Below, piece by piece: positions 26,381 through 34,867 of a DNA stretch of 64,000 bases. Source of the stretch: Williamsia limnetica. GTDB lineage: Bacteria > Actinomycetota > Actinomycetes > Mycobacteriales > Mycobacteriaceae. The notes beneath the pieces were generated by a model. The model saw nothing but the letters and a program-made list of their open reading frames with translations, did no database searches and was not told where the DNA came from. Each line of letters begins with the position of its first letter. Positions within the stretch are counted from its first letter, which is position 1. The translations under genes were made by a program, and so were the position numbers. The DNA lies in assembly GCF_003217475.1 (NCBI RefSeq), contig NZ_QJSP01000007.1:1-64000 (forward strand). The letters run 5' to 3'.

Positions 26381-27061
26381 TCAGCTCTTCTCGATCACAC
26401 CGCAGGCGATCCGCTTGCCGGCATCGCCGGTCATCAGCGTCTCTTCATCCGGCGCCGGGGCGTACTTGGTCGGGATGTTGCCGAAGTTGTCGGGCTTCTC
26501 GTGGATGACGATGGCGGTCTCGAGGATCTGCTCGATGTCGAAACCATCGGTGGCGGTGACGGTTTCGCCTTTGCCCTCTTCGTTGATGTAAATCGACACG
26601 AGATCACCGCTGGCGGGGTGGCTGGTGTTGCCATCGACCTGCAGGTGGCCGCCCGCGGACAGGAAGTCGCCCGGCGCGCCGCCCGAGGGGGCTGTGGAGT
26701 TGGGCTCACACTTGCCCACCGCGTGCAGGTGCATCCCGTGGAAGCCTGGCGCCAGGTTCTCTGCCTTGACGGTGACGATGACCGAGCCCTCGCTGCTCTC
26801 GAAGCTCGCCTCACCAGCAGGCTGCCCGTTGGGCTGCCGCAGTGTCGCCGTGGCCTCGCCGCCCTCGCTCGGTTGCCCGACGCCACCGACATCGACCGGG
26901 GCCCGGTCGCCGGTGACGACGCTGGGCTGCGTGCCCTTGGCGTCGGTCGGATTCTCGTCCGGACTGCAGCCTGCCAACAGGAACGCGGCCACCGCGACAG
27001 GTGCCACGAACGCGGCACTCCGCCGCGCGGTGGTGAAGTTCTTGAGCGAGCGCTGCGCCAT
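26381..27061 (-). CDS. sodC: Cu/Zn superoxide dismutase lipoprotein
   Basis: A 226-residue exported enzyme that dismutates superoxide at the cell surface. The N terminus is a lipoprotein signal ending LLAGC. Metal and fold motifs are GFHGMHLHAVGKCEP, SAGGHLQVDG with Cu/Zn histidines, the AIVIHEKPDNFG region and GDAGKRIACGVIE with the disulfide cysteine. A good ribosome site (AAGGGAG) precedes the ATG. The order sodC-GCS2 with the virR-like gene upstream is the same as in mycobacteria. Confidence 0.94.
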   Translation of the reverse strand: MAQRSLKNFTTARRSAAFVAPVAVAAFLLAGCSPDENPTDAKGTQPSVVTGDRAPVDVGGVGQPSEGGEATATLRQPNGQPAGEASFESSEGSVIVTVKAENLAPGFHGMHLHAVGKCEPNSTAPSGGAPGDFLSAGGHLQVDGNTSHPASGDLVSIYINEEGKGETVTATDGFDIEQILETAIVIHEKPDNFGNIPTKYAPAPDEETLMTGDAGKRIACGVIEKS

Positions 27062-27166
27062 GGTTGGGCTCCCTTGTGGTCGGGCGTGTCGCCGGTTCTA
27101 CCGTCGGTAGTAGGTCAGCGAAATCATAACTGGTTGATCTTGGTGCCCGGCCGACCGCATGGCCAC

Positions 27167-27673
27167 CTACCTGGTGACCACGATCAACGGCAGTCCCCGT
27201 GGGCACTGGTCGAACGCGGCGGGACGGGGATCCACGGAGACCTCGCCTCCGAGGTCGTCGGCGAGCTGCTCCGCCGCTTCCCGCTGACCCGAGCTGTAGA
27301 ACACGGTGTTCTCGGTGATGCTGGCCGACTGCAGGTTGGTCGGGGCCGCGGTGTCCCAGCCCAGGCCTTCGACCTGCCGCGCGTACGTCTGTCCGAGGCC
27401 GCCGATCGCCCCGGCGTTGAACACGCATACCTGAGGACGATCCGGATCGACCGATGCGCTGCTCGAGGCACTGGTGGATGTCCGCGAGGGTGCCGACACC
27501 TCTGTCGACGACGACGTCGGCTGACGACTCTGCGCCGCCTCGAGGCCGGCCTCCGGATCTGAATCCCCCGTGGCCGCCGAGTGCCAACCCAAACCGATGA
27601 AGACCACCGCGATCGCGAGCAGCAACATAGCGCCCGCGCGAAAGGGCAGGTGTGGAGGCTCGGATTTGGTCAT
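27167..27673 (-). CDS. virR: LytR_C-domain membrane protein, VirR-like
   Basis: A 168-residue protein with a short basic cytoplasmic start, one membrane helix (AGAMLLLAIAVVFIGLGW), a Ser/Thr-rich linker and a C-terminal LytR_C domain of about 85 residues (QVCVFNAGAIGGLGQTYARQ and NTVFYSSGQREAAEQLADDL). By place (between DUF3263 and sodC) and architecture it matches mycobacterial Rv0431/VirR, which controls membrane-vesicle release and cell-wall remodelling. The ATG at 27673 has AAGGTGGG upstream; a GTG 9 bp further up is possible. Confidence 0.8.
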   Translation of the reverse strand: MTKSEPPHLPFRAGAMLLLAIAVVFIGLGWHSAATGDSDPEAGLEAAQSRQPTSSSTEVSAPSRTSTSASSSASVDPDRPQVCVFNAGAIGGLGQTYARQVEGLGWDTAAPTNLQSASITENTVFYSSGQREAAEQLADDLGGEVSVDPRPAAFDQCPRGLPLIVVTR

Positions 27674-27740
27674 TGCGCCCACCTTACGAAACTTGACGAC
27701 CGCACGACAATTCCCGGCGAGCGAGCATCACGGGTCGAGC

Positions 27741-28091
27741 TCAGGTTACGTCGAATCCGAGACGCCGGGCAGCCCGCGCCTTCTGCCTGCTGGCCCGCAG
27801 TCGTCGCAGACGCTTCACGAGCATCGGATCCGCCGCGAGCGCCTCGGGACGATCGACCAGAGCATTCAAAACCTGGTAGTACCGAGTCGCCGACAGACCG
27901 AACAGTTCCTTGATCGCTTCTTCTTTCGCCCCCGCGTACTTCCACCATTGCCGCTCGAAGGCCAAGATGTCATGCTCACGCCGGGTCAACCCGTCGGCCC
28001 CAACCTCGCCTGGACCGAGCTGTGCGTGGTCTTGGTTCGCGTTGTCCGCCTGCCCGGATTGCTTCTGGTCTCGCGCGGTTGCGCCGTCCAT
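27741..28091 (-). CDS. DUF3263-family small DNA-binding-like protein
   Basis: About 116 residues. The core LTRREHDILAFERQWWKYAG, EEAIKELFGLSATRYYQVLN and LVDRPEALAADPMLVKRLRR is a helix-turn-helix-like DUF3263 domain conserved in actinobacteria. A basic tail (ASRQKARAARRLGFDVT) may bind nucleic acid. I place the start at ATG 28091 behind AAGGGAG; an ATG at 28127 is in frame. It matches Rv0430 in position, divergent from def. Confidence 0.8.
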   Translation of the reverse strand: MDGATARDQKQSGQADNANQDHAQLGPGEVGADGLTRREHDILAFERQWWKYAGAKEEAIKELFGLSATRYYQVLNALVDRPEALAADPMLVKRLRRLRASRQKARAARRLGFDVT

Positions 28092-28243
28092 CTCGCTCCC
28101 TTGAGAATCGGTCCTACTCCACCCCATCGCCACACGTCGCTTGTCGATATCAACGACGTGAATTACAACAGTGTGGTTCGCAGTACATCTAACCACGCCG
28201 CCAAAGGAATTCGCGCGATGGCTTGCCGAGTAATCTGACCCCC

Positions 28244-28855
28244 ATGGCAATTCTCCCCATCTGCATCGTCGGTGATCCGGTGCTGCACAATCCCACTGAA
28301 TCTGTCGCATTGGACGAGGCCGGCAAGCCCCCCGCCGACGTGGTGGCGCTCCTCGACGACATGTACGAAACCATGGACGCCGCCAACGGCGTCGGACTGG
28401 CAGCAAACCAGGTCGGTGTCGGCCGCCGATTCTTCGTCTACGACTGCCCCGAAGGCAACGGGCGAGGCGGTGCTCGGCGCCGCGGCGAGGTCATCAACCC
28501 GGTTCTCGAGACCTCCGAGATCCCGGAGACGATGCCCGACCCCGACGACAACGACGAGGGCTGCCTGTCGGTCCCCGGAGAGCAGTTCCCGACCGGCCGA
28601 GCGGACTGGGCGAAAGTCACCGGCGTCGACCGCAACGGCGACAAGGTCGAGATCGAGGGCAAAGACTTCTTCGCGCGGATGCTGCAGCACGAGACCGGTC
28701 ACCTCGACGGCTTCCTGTACGTCGACGTCCTGATGGGTCGCAACGCCCGCGCCGCCAAGAAGGCGATCAAACGCAACGGCTGGGGCGTGCCCGGCCTGAC
28801 GTGGCTCCCAGGTGAGGACGAAGACCCGTTCGGTCACGATGATGATGAAGAGTGA
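28244..28855 (+). CDS. def: Peptide deformylase
   Basis: Metalloenzyme of 203 residues that removes the formyl group from new proteins. All three motifs are intact: GVGLAANQ at residues 49-56, EGCLS at 105-109 and QHETGH at 148-153, giving the Cys and two His metal ligands and the catalytic Glu. The acidic C-terminal tail ([14 protein letters not shown]) is lengthened by the repeat that crosses its stop codon. ATG 28244 is the first start that fits the family. Confidence 0.94.
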   Translation: MAILPICIVGDPVLHNPTESVALDEAGKPPADVVALLDDMYETMDAANGVGLAANQVGVGRRFFVYDCPEGNGRGGARRRGEVINPVLETSEIPETMPDPDDNDEGCLSVPGEQFPTGRADWAKVTGVDRNGDKVEIEGKDFFARMLQHETGHLDGFLYVDVLMGRNARAAKKAIKRNGWGVPGLTWLPGEDEDPFGHDDDEE

Positions 28856-28930
28856 CTCCGTCACGGATGATGAAGAGTGACTCCGTCGGGCGATTCAGGT
28901 GACTCCGTTGGGCGAATGCAGGTGACTCCG
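28841..28930 (+). repeat. Tandem duplication at the def/GNAT junction (GTGACTCCG x4)
   Basis: A 22-bp segment ending AGAGTGACTCCGTC at 28841-28862 recurs exactly at 28866-28887, duplicating the last codons and stop of def. The core GTGACTCCG occurs four times (28852, 28877, 28899 and 28922). Two of these GTGs, 28877 and 28922, are in frame with the GNAT gene and could serve as its start. Confidence 0.75.
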
Positions 28931-29890
28931 TCACGCGGTGATCGGGTGGTGGTCCGGTTCCGCAAAGGGCCCGGAGCACCTGCCGACTGGCGCGGCGACC
29001 CTTCGGCGACGCTCAGCGACGTCACCGGCATCCTCGACAGCGAAAGCCCTGACCTGGTCATCCTCCGCGACGACGAGCGGGTCGTCGTACCCGCAGCGCT
29101 CGTCGAAGCGGTGAAGGTGCTCTCCGACAAACCTGTGCGCAATTCGCAGATCAGGTCACTCGAAGTGGCCGCGGCGCGAGGGTGGCCCGGGATTGAGTCC
29201 GAGATGATCGACGGCTGGCGGGCGCGCGCGGGTGGCGGATTCACTCGCAGGGCGAACTCCGCGGTGCCGTTGGAGATGGGCGCGCGACTCGATTCACAGA
29301 CGATGGACCGGCTGCGCAAGTGGTACGGAGCCCGGGACCTGCCAGTGAAGATCGCCGCTGTCACCCGCCTGCTGCCCGGCGCCCATGTCTCCCCCGCCGA
29401 CTACGAGATCAACGTCGACGTCCTGGTGGCGCCGGTGGGGGCGGCCGCGTCGGACATGAGCGCCGAGGTGACGATCGACGAGACGCCGTCGGACACGTGG
29501 GTCGCCGCATACGCGGGTCAGCGCAGTGGTGCCGATGACGCCGACCACGCGGTCGGCGCTGCCGTGGTCGCGGCCGTCGACGGTGGGAAACTCGGCTTCG
29601 CGACCGTCCGCGACGCCGATGGCGCACTGGTGTCGATCGGCAGGGGCGCCGTCACCACCGGACTGGGCAACGACGTCTGGCTGGGTCTTTCAGCGTTGTG
29701 GACCGCACCGGATCGCCGCGGTGAGGGCCTGGGTCGCGTTGTCACCTCAGCGCTCGAGCGCTGGGGCGCCGACCTCGGTGCAGCGCAGACCTATCTACAG
29801 GTGGAGACCGGCAACACTCACGCACGGGAGTGGTACCGCCGCATGGGTTTCGGTCTCCATCACAGCTACGGGTACGTCGAGTACCACTGA
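28916..29890 (+). CDS. GNAT-family N-acetyltransferase with N-terminal SH3-like domain
   Basis: About 324 residues. The first 60 (RVVVRFRKGPGAP, then LRDDERVVVPAALVEAVKVL) resemble a small beta-barrel. The rest is a double GNAT fold ending with the acetyl-CoA loop GLSALWTAPDRRGEGLGRVV and EWYRRMGFGLHHSYGY. It matches mycobacterial Rv0428c beside def. The substrate is unknown. The start is uncertain because repeats give in-frame GTG 28877, ATG 28916 and GTG 28922. Confidence 0.82.
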   Translation: MQVTPSRGDRVVVRFRKGPGAPADWRGDPSATLSDVTGILDSESPDLVILRDDERVVVPAALVEAVKVLSDKPVRNSQIRSLEVAAARGWPGIESEMIDGWRARAGGGFTRRANSAVPLEMGARLDSQTMDRLRKWYGARDLPVKIAAVTRLLPGAHVSPADYEINVDVLVAPVGAAASDMSAEVTIDETPSDTWVAAYAGQRSGADDADHAVGAAVVAAVDGGKLGFATVRDADGALVSIGRGAVTTGLGNDVWLGLSALWTAPDRRGEGLGRVVTSALERWGADLGAAQTYLQVETGNTHAREWYRRMGFGLHHSYGYVEYH

Positions 29891-29919
29891 TCCACAGATG
29901 CACACCGTGCAGTGTGCAT

Positions 29920-30348
29920 CTACGTGAACCGTTCGACGTAGCGGCGCTGCCACGGCATCTCGACGGCCTTCGGCGAGTAGTGCGCGCGGACGTAGGCCAC
30001 GGCCTCATCGGCCGGCACCCCATCGATGATCGCGAGGCAGGCCAGCGCGGTACCCGTCCGGCCTCGTCCTCCGAGGCACGCCACCTCGACTCGTTCGCTC
30101 TCCGACCGTGACCACGCCTCCCGAAAGGCATCGGCCGCCTCATCTCGGTCGGCAGGCAGCCAGAAGTCTCGCCATCGGAGCCACCGGCTCTGCCATGCGA
30201 GCGGCGGGGGCGGGTGGCCGAGGAGGTAGAGCCCGAACTCGGGGTCGGTTCCCGCAGGCGTCCCATCCCGTAATCCTCGTCCGCGGACGACCCTTCCCGA
30301 CGGAAGCGGGAGCAGGCCGACCGCGGAATCGTCCCAGCTCATAGGCAC
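29920..30348 (-). CDS. Small cysteine-dependent protein phosphatase (DSP/PTP-like)
   Basis: A 142-residue protein with the C-x5-R active-site loop ACLGGRGRTGTA (Cys91, Arg97), followed by a helical C terminus (YSPKAVEMPWQRRYVERF) usual for the KAP/Cdc14-like dual-specificity phosphatases. The general-acid region is probably GRGLRDGT or nearby. It converges with the GNAT gene. It could act on phosphotyrosine proteins, or alternatively on small phosphorylated metabolites. The second Met (residue 3) is an alternative start. Confidence 0.75.
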   Translation of the reverse strand: MPMSWDDSAVGLLPLPSGRVVRGRGLRDGTPAGTDPEFGLYLLGHPPPPLAWQSRWLRWRDFWLPADRDEAADAFREAWSRSESERVEVACLGGRGRTGTALACLAIIDGVPADEAVAYVRAHYSPKAVEMPWQRRYVERFT

Positions 30349-30430
30349 ATTTCGAACTCTAGATGATGGCGGGTTCCGCGGAGGTGGACTCCGCCCACAG
30401 CGAACGCCCGTGACGAATCATTGCAACGGT

Positions 30431-30462
30431 GTAATCATGTAATCAGATCAAAGGAGTAATCA
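30431..30462 (+). promoter_or_regulatory. Three GTAATCA repeats covering the ribosome site of the next gene
   Basis: GTAATCA occurs at 30431-30437, 30439-30445 and 30456-30462. The third copy runs into the ATG at 30462, and AAAGGAG lies between copies two and three. This dense repeat, AT-rich against its surroundings, looks like an operator or a translational control site. Confidence 0.45.
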
Positions 30463-31031
30463 TGAAAAGCACCCAACGAGGAACACGCGGACCCGGCGGC
30501 GGACGCCGCGGCGGCTGGCAGCAGGCAGAACTACCCGATGCGTCAGACGCGTCCGGCTGGTTCGCCGGGCGGCTACCCGACGACTGGTTCACCGGAGCAG
30601 CGGAAGTCACCGTCGACCGCGACGAGATCACGGTCATCGGAACACTGACCGCACCGGAGTCCGACGAGAGCGCCGCATCAGCCGCCGCAGAGGGCCGGGC
30701 ATCGCGCTTCCGCGAGGACACGCGCGGTGAGCGCATGGCAATCGCCGACGAGGCCCAGTCCCGGTACGCCCGCAAGGTGTCATGGGGCGTCCGCGTGGGC
30801 GATCAGCGAATACTGTTCACGCACATCGCCGTTCCGGTAATGACCCGCCTGCGACAGCCCGAACGCCAAGTGCTCGACACCCTGGTCGACGCCGGCGTCG
30901 CCCGCTCACGCGCAGATGCACTGGCGTGGTCGGTCAAGCTCGTCGGCGAACACACCGAGGAGTGGCTGGGCAAGCTGCGATCAGCGATGGACGACGTCGA
31001 CGCATTGCGTGCCGAGGGCCCAGGACTCTAG
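30462..31031 (+). CDS. Conserved actinobacterial hypothetical protein with possible RHH-like C terminus
   Basis: A 189-residue protein of unknown role. It starts with a basic, Gly-rich leader (RGTRGPGGGRRGGWQQ) and then PDDWFTGAAEVTVDRDEITV. The middle is GERMAIADEAQSRYARKVSW and the C terminus is LDTLVDAGVARSRADALAWS with two long helices. The RSRADALAW segment resembles the helix of ribbon-helix-helix proteins. A strong AAAGGAG ribosome site fixes the start. Repeats over the start codon suggest self-control. It stands alone between genes facing the other way. Confidence 0.75.
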   Translation: MKSTQRGTRGPGGGRRGGWQQAELPDASDASGWFAGRLPDDWFTGAAEVTVDRDEITVIGTLTAPESDESAASAAAEGRASRFREDTRGERMAIADEAQSRYARKVSWGVRVGDQRILFTHIAVPVMTRLRQPERQVLDTLVDAGVARSRADALAWSVKLVGEHTEEWLGKLRSAMDDVDALRAEGPGL

Positions 31032-31040
31032 GCGCACTCG

Positions 31041-31110
31041 GAATTCGCGCCACCTGCCTGCGTTCGCGCCAGGTACAACGTGCGCGAACGCGGGGACGTG
31101 GCGCGGATTC
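31041..31110. terminator. 70-bp nested inverted repeat between converging genes
   Basis: Outer arms GAATTCGCGCCAC (31041-31053) and GTGGCGCGGATTC (31098-31110) pair with one mismatch. Inner arms GCGTTCGCGC (31060-31069) and GCGCGAACGC (31082-31091) pair perfectly, with equal 6-base spacers on both sides. It ends exactly at the eutC stop codon, so it probably terminates both converging transcripts. Confidence 0.65.
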
Positions 31111-31842
31111 TCAGTCGCCCTCAGTGATGGCGCGGCTGTTGTCTTTGAGATCGACCCCGCTACGGCCCAATTGACGGGCTCCCTCGATCAAGGCCGCACA
31201 GACCCGGGCGGCATCGGCGTAGCCGAGCCCTCCGGGCGGGTGAATGTTGGAGATGCAGTTGCGTTCAGAATCAGCACGCCCCGGCCGCGGCAGGTGCGTC
31301 AGGTAGATACCGACGCTGTCGGCGACCGACAAGCCCGGACGTTCCCCGATGATCACGATCAACGTACCGACCTTCTGTGCAGCACCGATGTGGTCACCAA
31401 GGGCGACCCGAGCCTGCGTCGCAATCACCGGCGGCGCAAGCGAATACTTGTGGTCGAGCACGTCTCTGAGTGCGGTGAGCAAGCCGCTCGCGTGTTCGGA
31501 CAACGCAATAGGCGAGAGGCCGTCGGCCAGCACGAAGCCCACATCTGCGTCGACCTCGCAGAGTCCACTCAGATCAGCCGGCGCCCGCCCGAGATCCGGC
31601 CTGCGCAGGTACTCGCTGCGGTCGCCGGCCTGGCTCGTCACCACGACGGGCGTCCCCAACCCCACGCGGTCGACCTCCGAGGCGAGCGCATCGGCGTCCA
31701 GAGGTTGGTGGACCGCATCGCGCGCCGCCGCATGGGCGGCGGCGAACTCCAGGACCCTGGTGGTCGGCAACGAATCACCGGTGCGTCCCAACCCGATTCG
31801 GGCTGCGGTGCGCAGCCGCAGGGCATCCCACAACTCGCTCAT
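31111..31842 (-). CDS. eutC: Ethanolamine ammonia-lyase, small subunit
   Basis: A 243-residue light chain of the adenosylcobalamin-dependent enzyme that splits ethanolamine into acetaldehyde and ammonia. Family segments are LRTAARIGLGRTGDSLPT, VTSQAGDRSEYLRRPDLGR, VGTLIVIIGERPGLSVADS and RNCISNIHPPGGLGYADAA. The upstream part of the open frame lies inside eutB and is not family-like. The ATG at 31842 overlaps the eutB stop by one base (TGATG). Confidence 0.94.
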   Translation of the reverse strand: MSELWDALRLRTAARIGLGRTGDSLPTTRVLEFAAAHAAARDAVHQPLDADALASEVDRVGLGTPVVVTSQAGDRSEYLRRPDLGRAPADLSGLCEVDADVGFVLADGLSPIALSEHASGLLTALRDVLDHKYSLAPPVIATQARVALGDHIGAAQKVGTLIVIIGERPGLSVADSVGIYLTHLPRPGRADSERNCISNIHPPGGLGYADAARVCAALIEGARQLGRSGVDLKDNSRAITEGD

Positions 31843-33263
31843 CAGGCCACCGGTCCGGTGAGGCTCCGCAGCGGAGACGCCTCGGGTTGCAGGTCCAGAA
31901 CCCGGCCATCGGCGCCGAGCATCCCCACCCGGTCGAGCCACGCCTCGAACTCCGGCGCCGGCTTCAAACCCAGTGTGCGGCGGGCATACAGCGCATCGTG
32001 GAACGACAAACTCTGGTAGCCGAGCATCACATCGTCGGCGCCGGGCACCGTGATGACGAAAGGCACCCCGGCCACCCCCAGCAACGTCAACAGATTGTCC
32101 ATGTCGTCTTGATCGGCTTCGGCGTGATTGGTGTAGCAGACGTCCACACCCATCGGCAGGCCCAGCAATTTGCCGCAGAAATGATCCTCGAGGCCTGCCC
32201 GCAGGATCTGCTTGCCGTCGTACAGGTACTCCGGTCCGATGAAGCCGACGACCGTGTTGATCAGCAACGGATCCAGCTCGCGCGCAATTGCATACGCGCG
32301 GGTTTCCAGCGTGTGCTGGTCCACCGGCTTACCACCGGTGCCATAGTGCGCGCCCGCCGACAACGCCGATCCCTGCCCGGTCTCGAGGTACATGACGTTC
32401 TCGCCGACGGTACCGCGGCGCAGCGACTTACCCGCCTCGTTACCCTCTCGCAGAACAGCGATGTCGACGCCGAAGCCCTTGTTGGCGCCCTCGGTCCCCG
32501 CGATCGACTGGAACACCAGATCCACCGGCGCACCCGCCTCGATCAACCCGATCGTCGTCGTCACATGCGAGAGCACACACGACTGCACCGGGATCTCGTA
32601 CCGCTGGCGGATGTCGTCGAGCAGATGTAGCAGCTCCGAAGTGGCATGCGGCGAATCGGTTGCGGGGTTGATCCCGATCACCGCATCACCACACCCGAGC
32701 AACAAACCGTCCAGGGTCGCCGCCGCGATCCCCGTCGGATCGTCGGTCGGATGATTCGGTTGCAAACGGGTCGCAAGAGTCCCGGGCAGACCGATCGTCG
32801 TCCGGAACGCCGACACCACGCTCACCGCCCGCGACACCGCGATCAGATCCTGATTGCGCATCAACTTGCAGACCGCCGCCACCATCTCCGGTGTCAACCC
32901 ACGCGAGAGTGCGGACAGTGTCGCCGCAGCCGCCTCGCCCGGACCCGAGGCCACCTCGAGCAACCAATCCCGCAATCCGCCGACAGTCATCGACTTGACC
33001 GGCGAAAAAGCCTGCACATCATGGGTATCCATGATCAACCGGGTGACTTCGTCGCTCTCGTACGGGACAACCGCCTCGTTCAGGAACACGGTCAACGGCA
33101 CTTCTGCCAACGCCCACTGCGCCGCGGCCCGCTCGGTATCCGACTCCGCCGAACAACCGGCCAGTTCATCACCGCTGCGCGCCGGCGTCGCCTTGGCCAT
33201 CAACTCCACCAGCCCATCGAAGGCGTAGGTCGTCCCGGCCAGGGTGTGCTGATAACGGCTCAT
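31842..33263 (-). CDS. eutB: Ethanolamine ammonia-lyase, large subunit
   Basis: A 473-residue heavy chain holding the substrate site and most of the B12 site in a TIM barrel. Recognisable are LMAKATPARSGDELAG at the start, NPATDSPHATSELLHLLDD, SIAGTEGANKGFGVDIAVL, ETGQGSALSAGAHYGTGG and the C-terminal TLGLKPAPEFEAWL. I start at ATG 33263; ATG 33281 would overlap the permease stop. There are no microcompartment shell genes nearby, so acetaldehyde must be handled in the open cytoplasm. Confidence 0.94.
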   Translation of the reverse strand: MSRYQHTLAGTTYAFDGLVELMAKATPARSGDELAGCSAESDTERAAAQWALAEVPLTVFLNEAVVPYESDEVTRLIMDTHDVQAFSPVKSMTVGGLRDWLLEVASGPGEAAAATLSALSRGLTPEMVAAVCKLMRNQDLIAVSRAVSVVSAFRTTIGLPGTLATRLQPNHPTDDPTGIAAATLDGLLLGCGDAVIGINPATDSPHATSELLHLLDDIRQRYEIPVQSCVLSHVTTTIGLIEAGAPVDLVFQSIAGTEGANKGFGVDIAVLREGNEAGKSLRRGTVGENVMYLETGQGSALSAGAHYGTGGKPVDQHTLETRAYAIARELDPLLINTVVGFIGPEYLYDGKQILRAGLEDHFCGKLLGLPMGVDVCYTNHAEADQDDMDNLLTLLGVAGVPFVITVPGADDVMLGYQSLSFHDALYARRTLGLKPAPEFEAWLDRVGMLGADGRVLDLQPEASPLRSLTGPVA

Positions 33264-33270
33264 GGTCGGT

Positions 33271-34677
33271 TCATCCCACATCGCTTTCGGCTGCGGCGAG
33301 CATCGCGAACTCCTCGTCGGGCGAGTTCGCAACCAGGTGCTTACGACTGTAGAGGCCGAAGTACGCCATGAAGGCAACAAACGCGACCAGGCACCAGAGT
33401 GCCGCGGTGGTATCCACGAGGAACGTCGCAATCACCGAGACGACAGCGATGACCAACGCGAATCCCGTCGTCGCGATTCCACCGGGCGTGCGGTACGGCC
33501 GATGCATGTCGGGCTCACGAACGCGCAACACGATGTGGCTGACCATCATGAGCACGTAGCTCAGGGCCGCACCGAACACGGCCATGTTCAGCAGGATCGC
33601 GCCCTCACCGGTGAAGGTCAGGGCAAATCCGATGATGCCCGGGATGATCAGGGCCCAGGTCGGGGCTTTACGGCTGTTGGTGACCGACAGCGCCCGCGGC
33701 AGGTATCCGGCCCGCGACAGCGCGAAGAGTTGTCGTGAATATGCGTACATGATCGAGAAGAAGCTGGCGATCAGTCCGGCCAGACCGACGTAGTTCACGA
33801 CGGTGGCTGCCGTGCCGTCGATGGCGTCGACCAGCGGGTTCACCGATTCGCCCACACCCTGCGCGCCGAGGGCGCCGGTAGCCATGAACAGCACGAGAGC
33901 GCCGGTGAGCAAGAGGACGCCCATGGCGGCGATGATTCCGCGCGGCACGTTCTTCTCCGGGTTCTCGGCTTCTTCGGCGGCGAGTGGCACACCTTCGATC
34001 GCCAGGAAGAACCAGATGGCGAACGGGATGGCCGACCACACCCCGAGGTATCCGAACGGCAGGAAGTCCGACGAGCCCGCGGCGTCCGGATCGGGTGCGA
34101 TGTCGGTCAGCAGTGAGGCGTCGAAGTGACTGATCGCCGCGATACCGAAGATGACCAGCCCGACGAGTGCGATCGCTGTGATGACGAACATCGCCTTGAG
34201 CGCTTCACCGGCACCGACGAGGTGGATACCGATGAAGATGATGTAGACCGCGAGGTACACCCACCAGCCGTCGGATATCCCGAACAGATCGAGGGATTCG
34301 ACGTAGCCACCGATGAAGGTCGCGATGGCGGCCGGAGCGATCGCGTACTCGATGAGGATGGCTGTGCCGGTGGCGAAACCACCCCACGGACCCAGCGCCC
34401 TCCGGGCAAATGTGTAGCCGCCTCCCGCCGCCGGAAGCGCCGAGGACATCTCGGCCATGCCCAGCACCATCGCGAGATACATCGCTGCGATGATGACGGC
34501 GGCGATGAGCAGGCCACCGAAGCCACCTTCGAGTAGGCCTGCGTTCCAGCCTGCGTAGTCCCCCGAGATCACATAGCTCACCCCGAGCCCGGCGAGCAGC
34601 ACCCACCCGGCGGTGCCCTTACGGAGTTGTCGTTTCTCCAAGTACTCGGAGGAGGCGGCGGTTTCAGTCATACGCAA
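33271..34677 (-). CDS. Ethanolamine permease (APC family)
   Basis: A 468-residue transporter with about twelve membrane helices and APC family motifs (SYVISGDYAGWNAGLLEGGFGG, GGGYTFARRALGPWGGFATG, EGVPLAAEEAENPEKNVPRG). It is the first gene of the ethanolamine set, 7 bp before eutB, and so supplies substrate. It resembles the Eat proteins that accompany non-compartment EutBC systems. ATG 34671 is an alternative start. Confidence 0.9.
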   Translation of the reverse strand: MRMTETAASSEYLEKRQLRKGTAGWVLLAGLGVSYVISGDYAGWNAGLLEGGFGGLLIAAVIIAAMYLAMVLGMAEMSSALPAAGGGYTFARRALGPWGGFATGTAILIEYAIAPAAIATFIGGYVESLDLFGISDGWWVYLAVYIIFIGIHLVGAGEALKAMFVITAIALVGLVIFGIAAISHFDASLLTDIAPDPDAAGSSDFLPFGYLGVWSAIPFAIWFFLAIEGVPLAAEEAENPEKNVPRGIIAAMGVLLLTGALVLFMATGALGAQGVGESVNPLVDAIDGTAATVVNYVGLAGLIASFFSIMYAYSRQLFALSRAGYLPRALSVTNSRKAPTWALIIPGIIGFALTFTGEGAILLNMAVFGAALSYVLMMVSHIVLRVREPDMHRPYRTPGGIATTGFALVIAVVSVIATFLVDTTAALWCLVAFVAFMAYFGLYSRKHLVANSPDEEFAMLAAAESDVG

Positions 34678-34867
34678 CGATAGCCAGCAACTGAAACCGT
34701 CGTGTTAGAACTACTTTTCCTACGTGTTTCGTACTCTTAGTTCGCAAATCCGAATGAAAACGCACCACCCGCACGAATTTCTCGAACGATCGGTGCGGTG
34801 AGGGTCTAGAACGTGATGGAGCCTGGCGCAGCTCGCGGACGCCAACGGGTGTGGAAAACTCGGTGAC

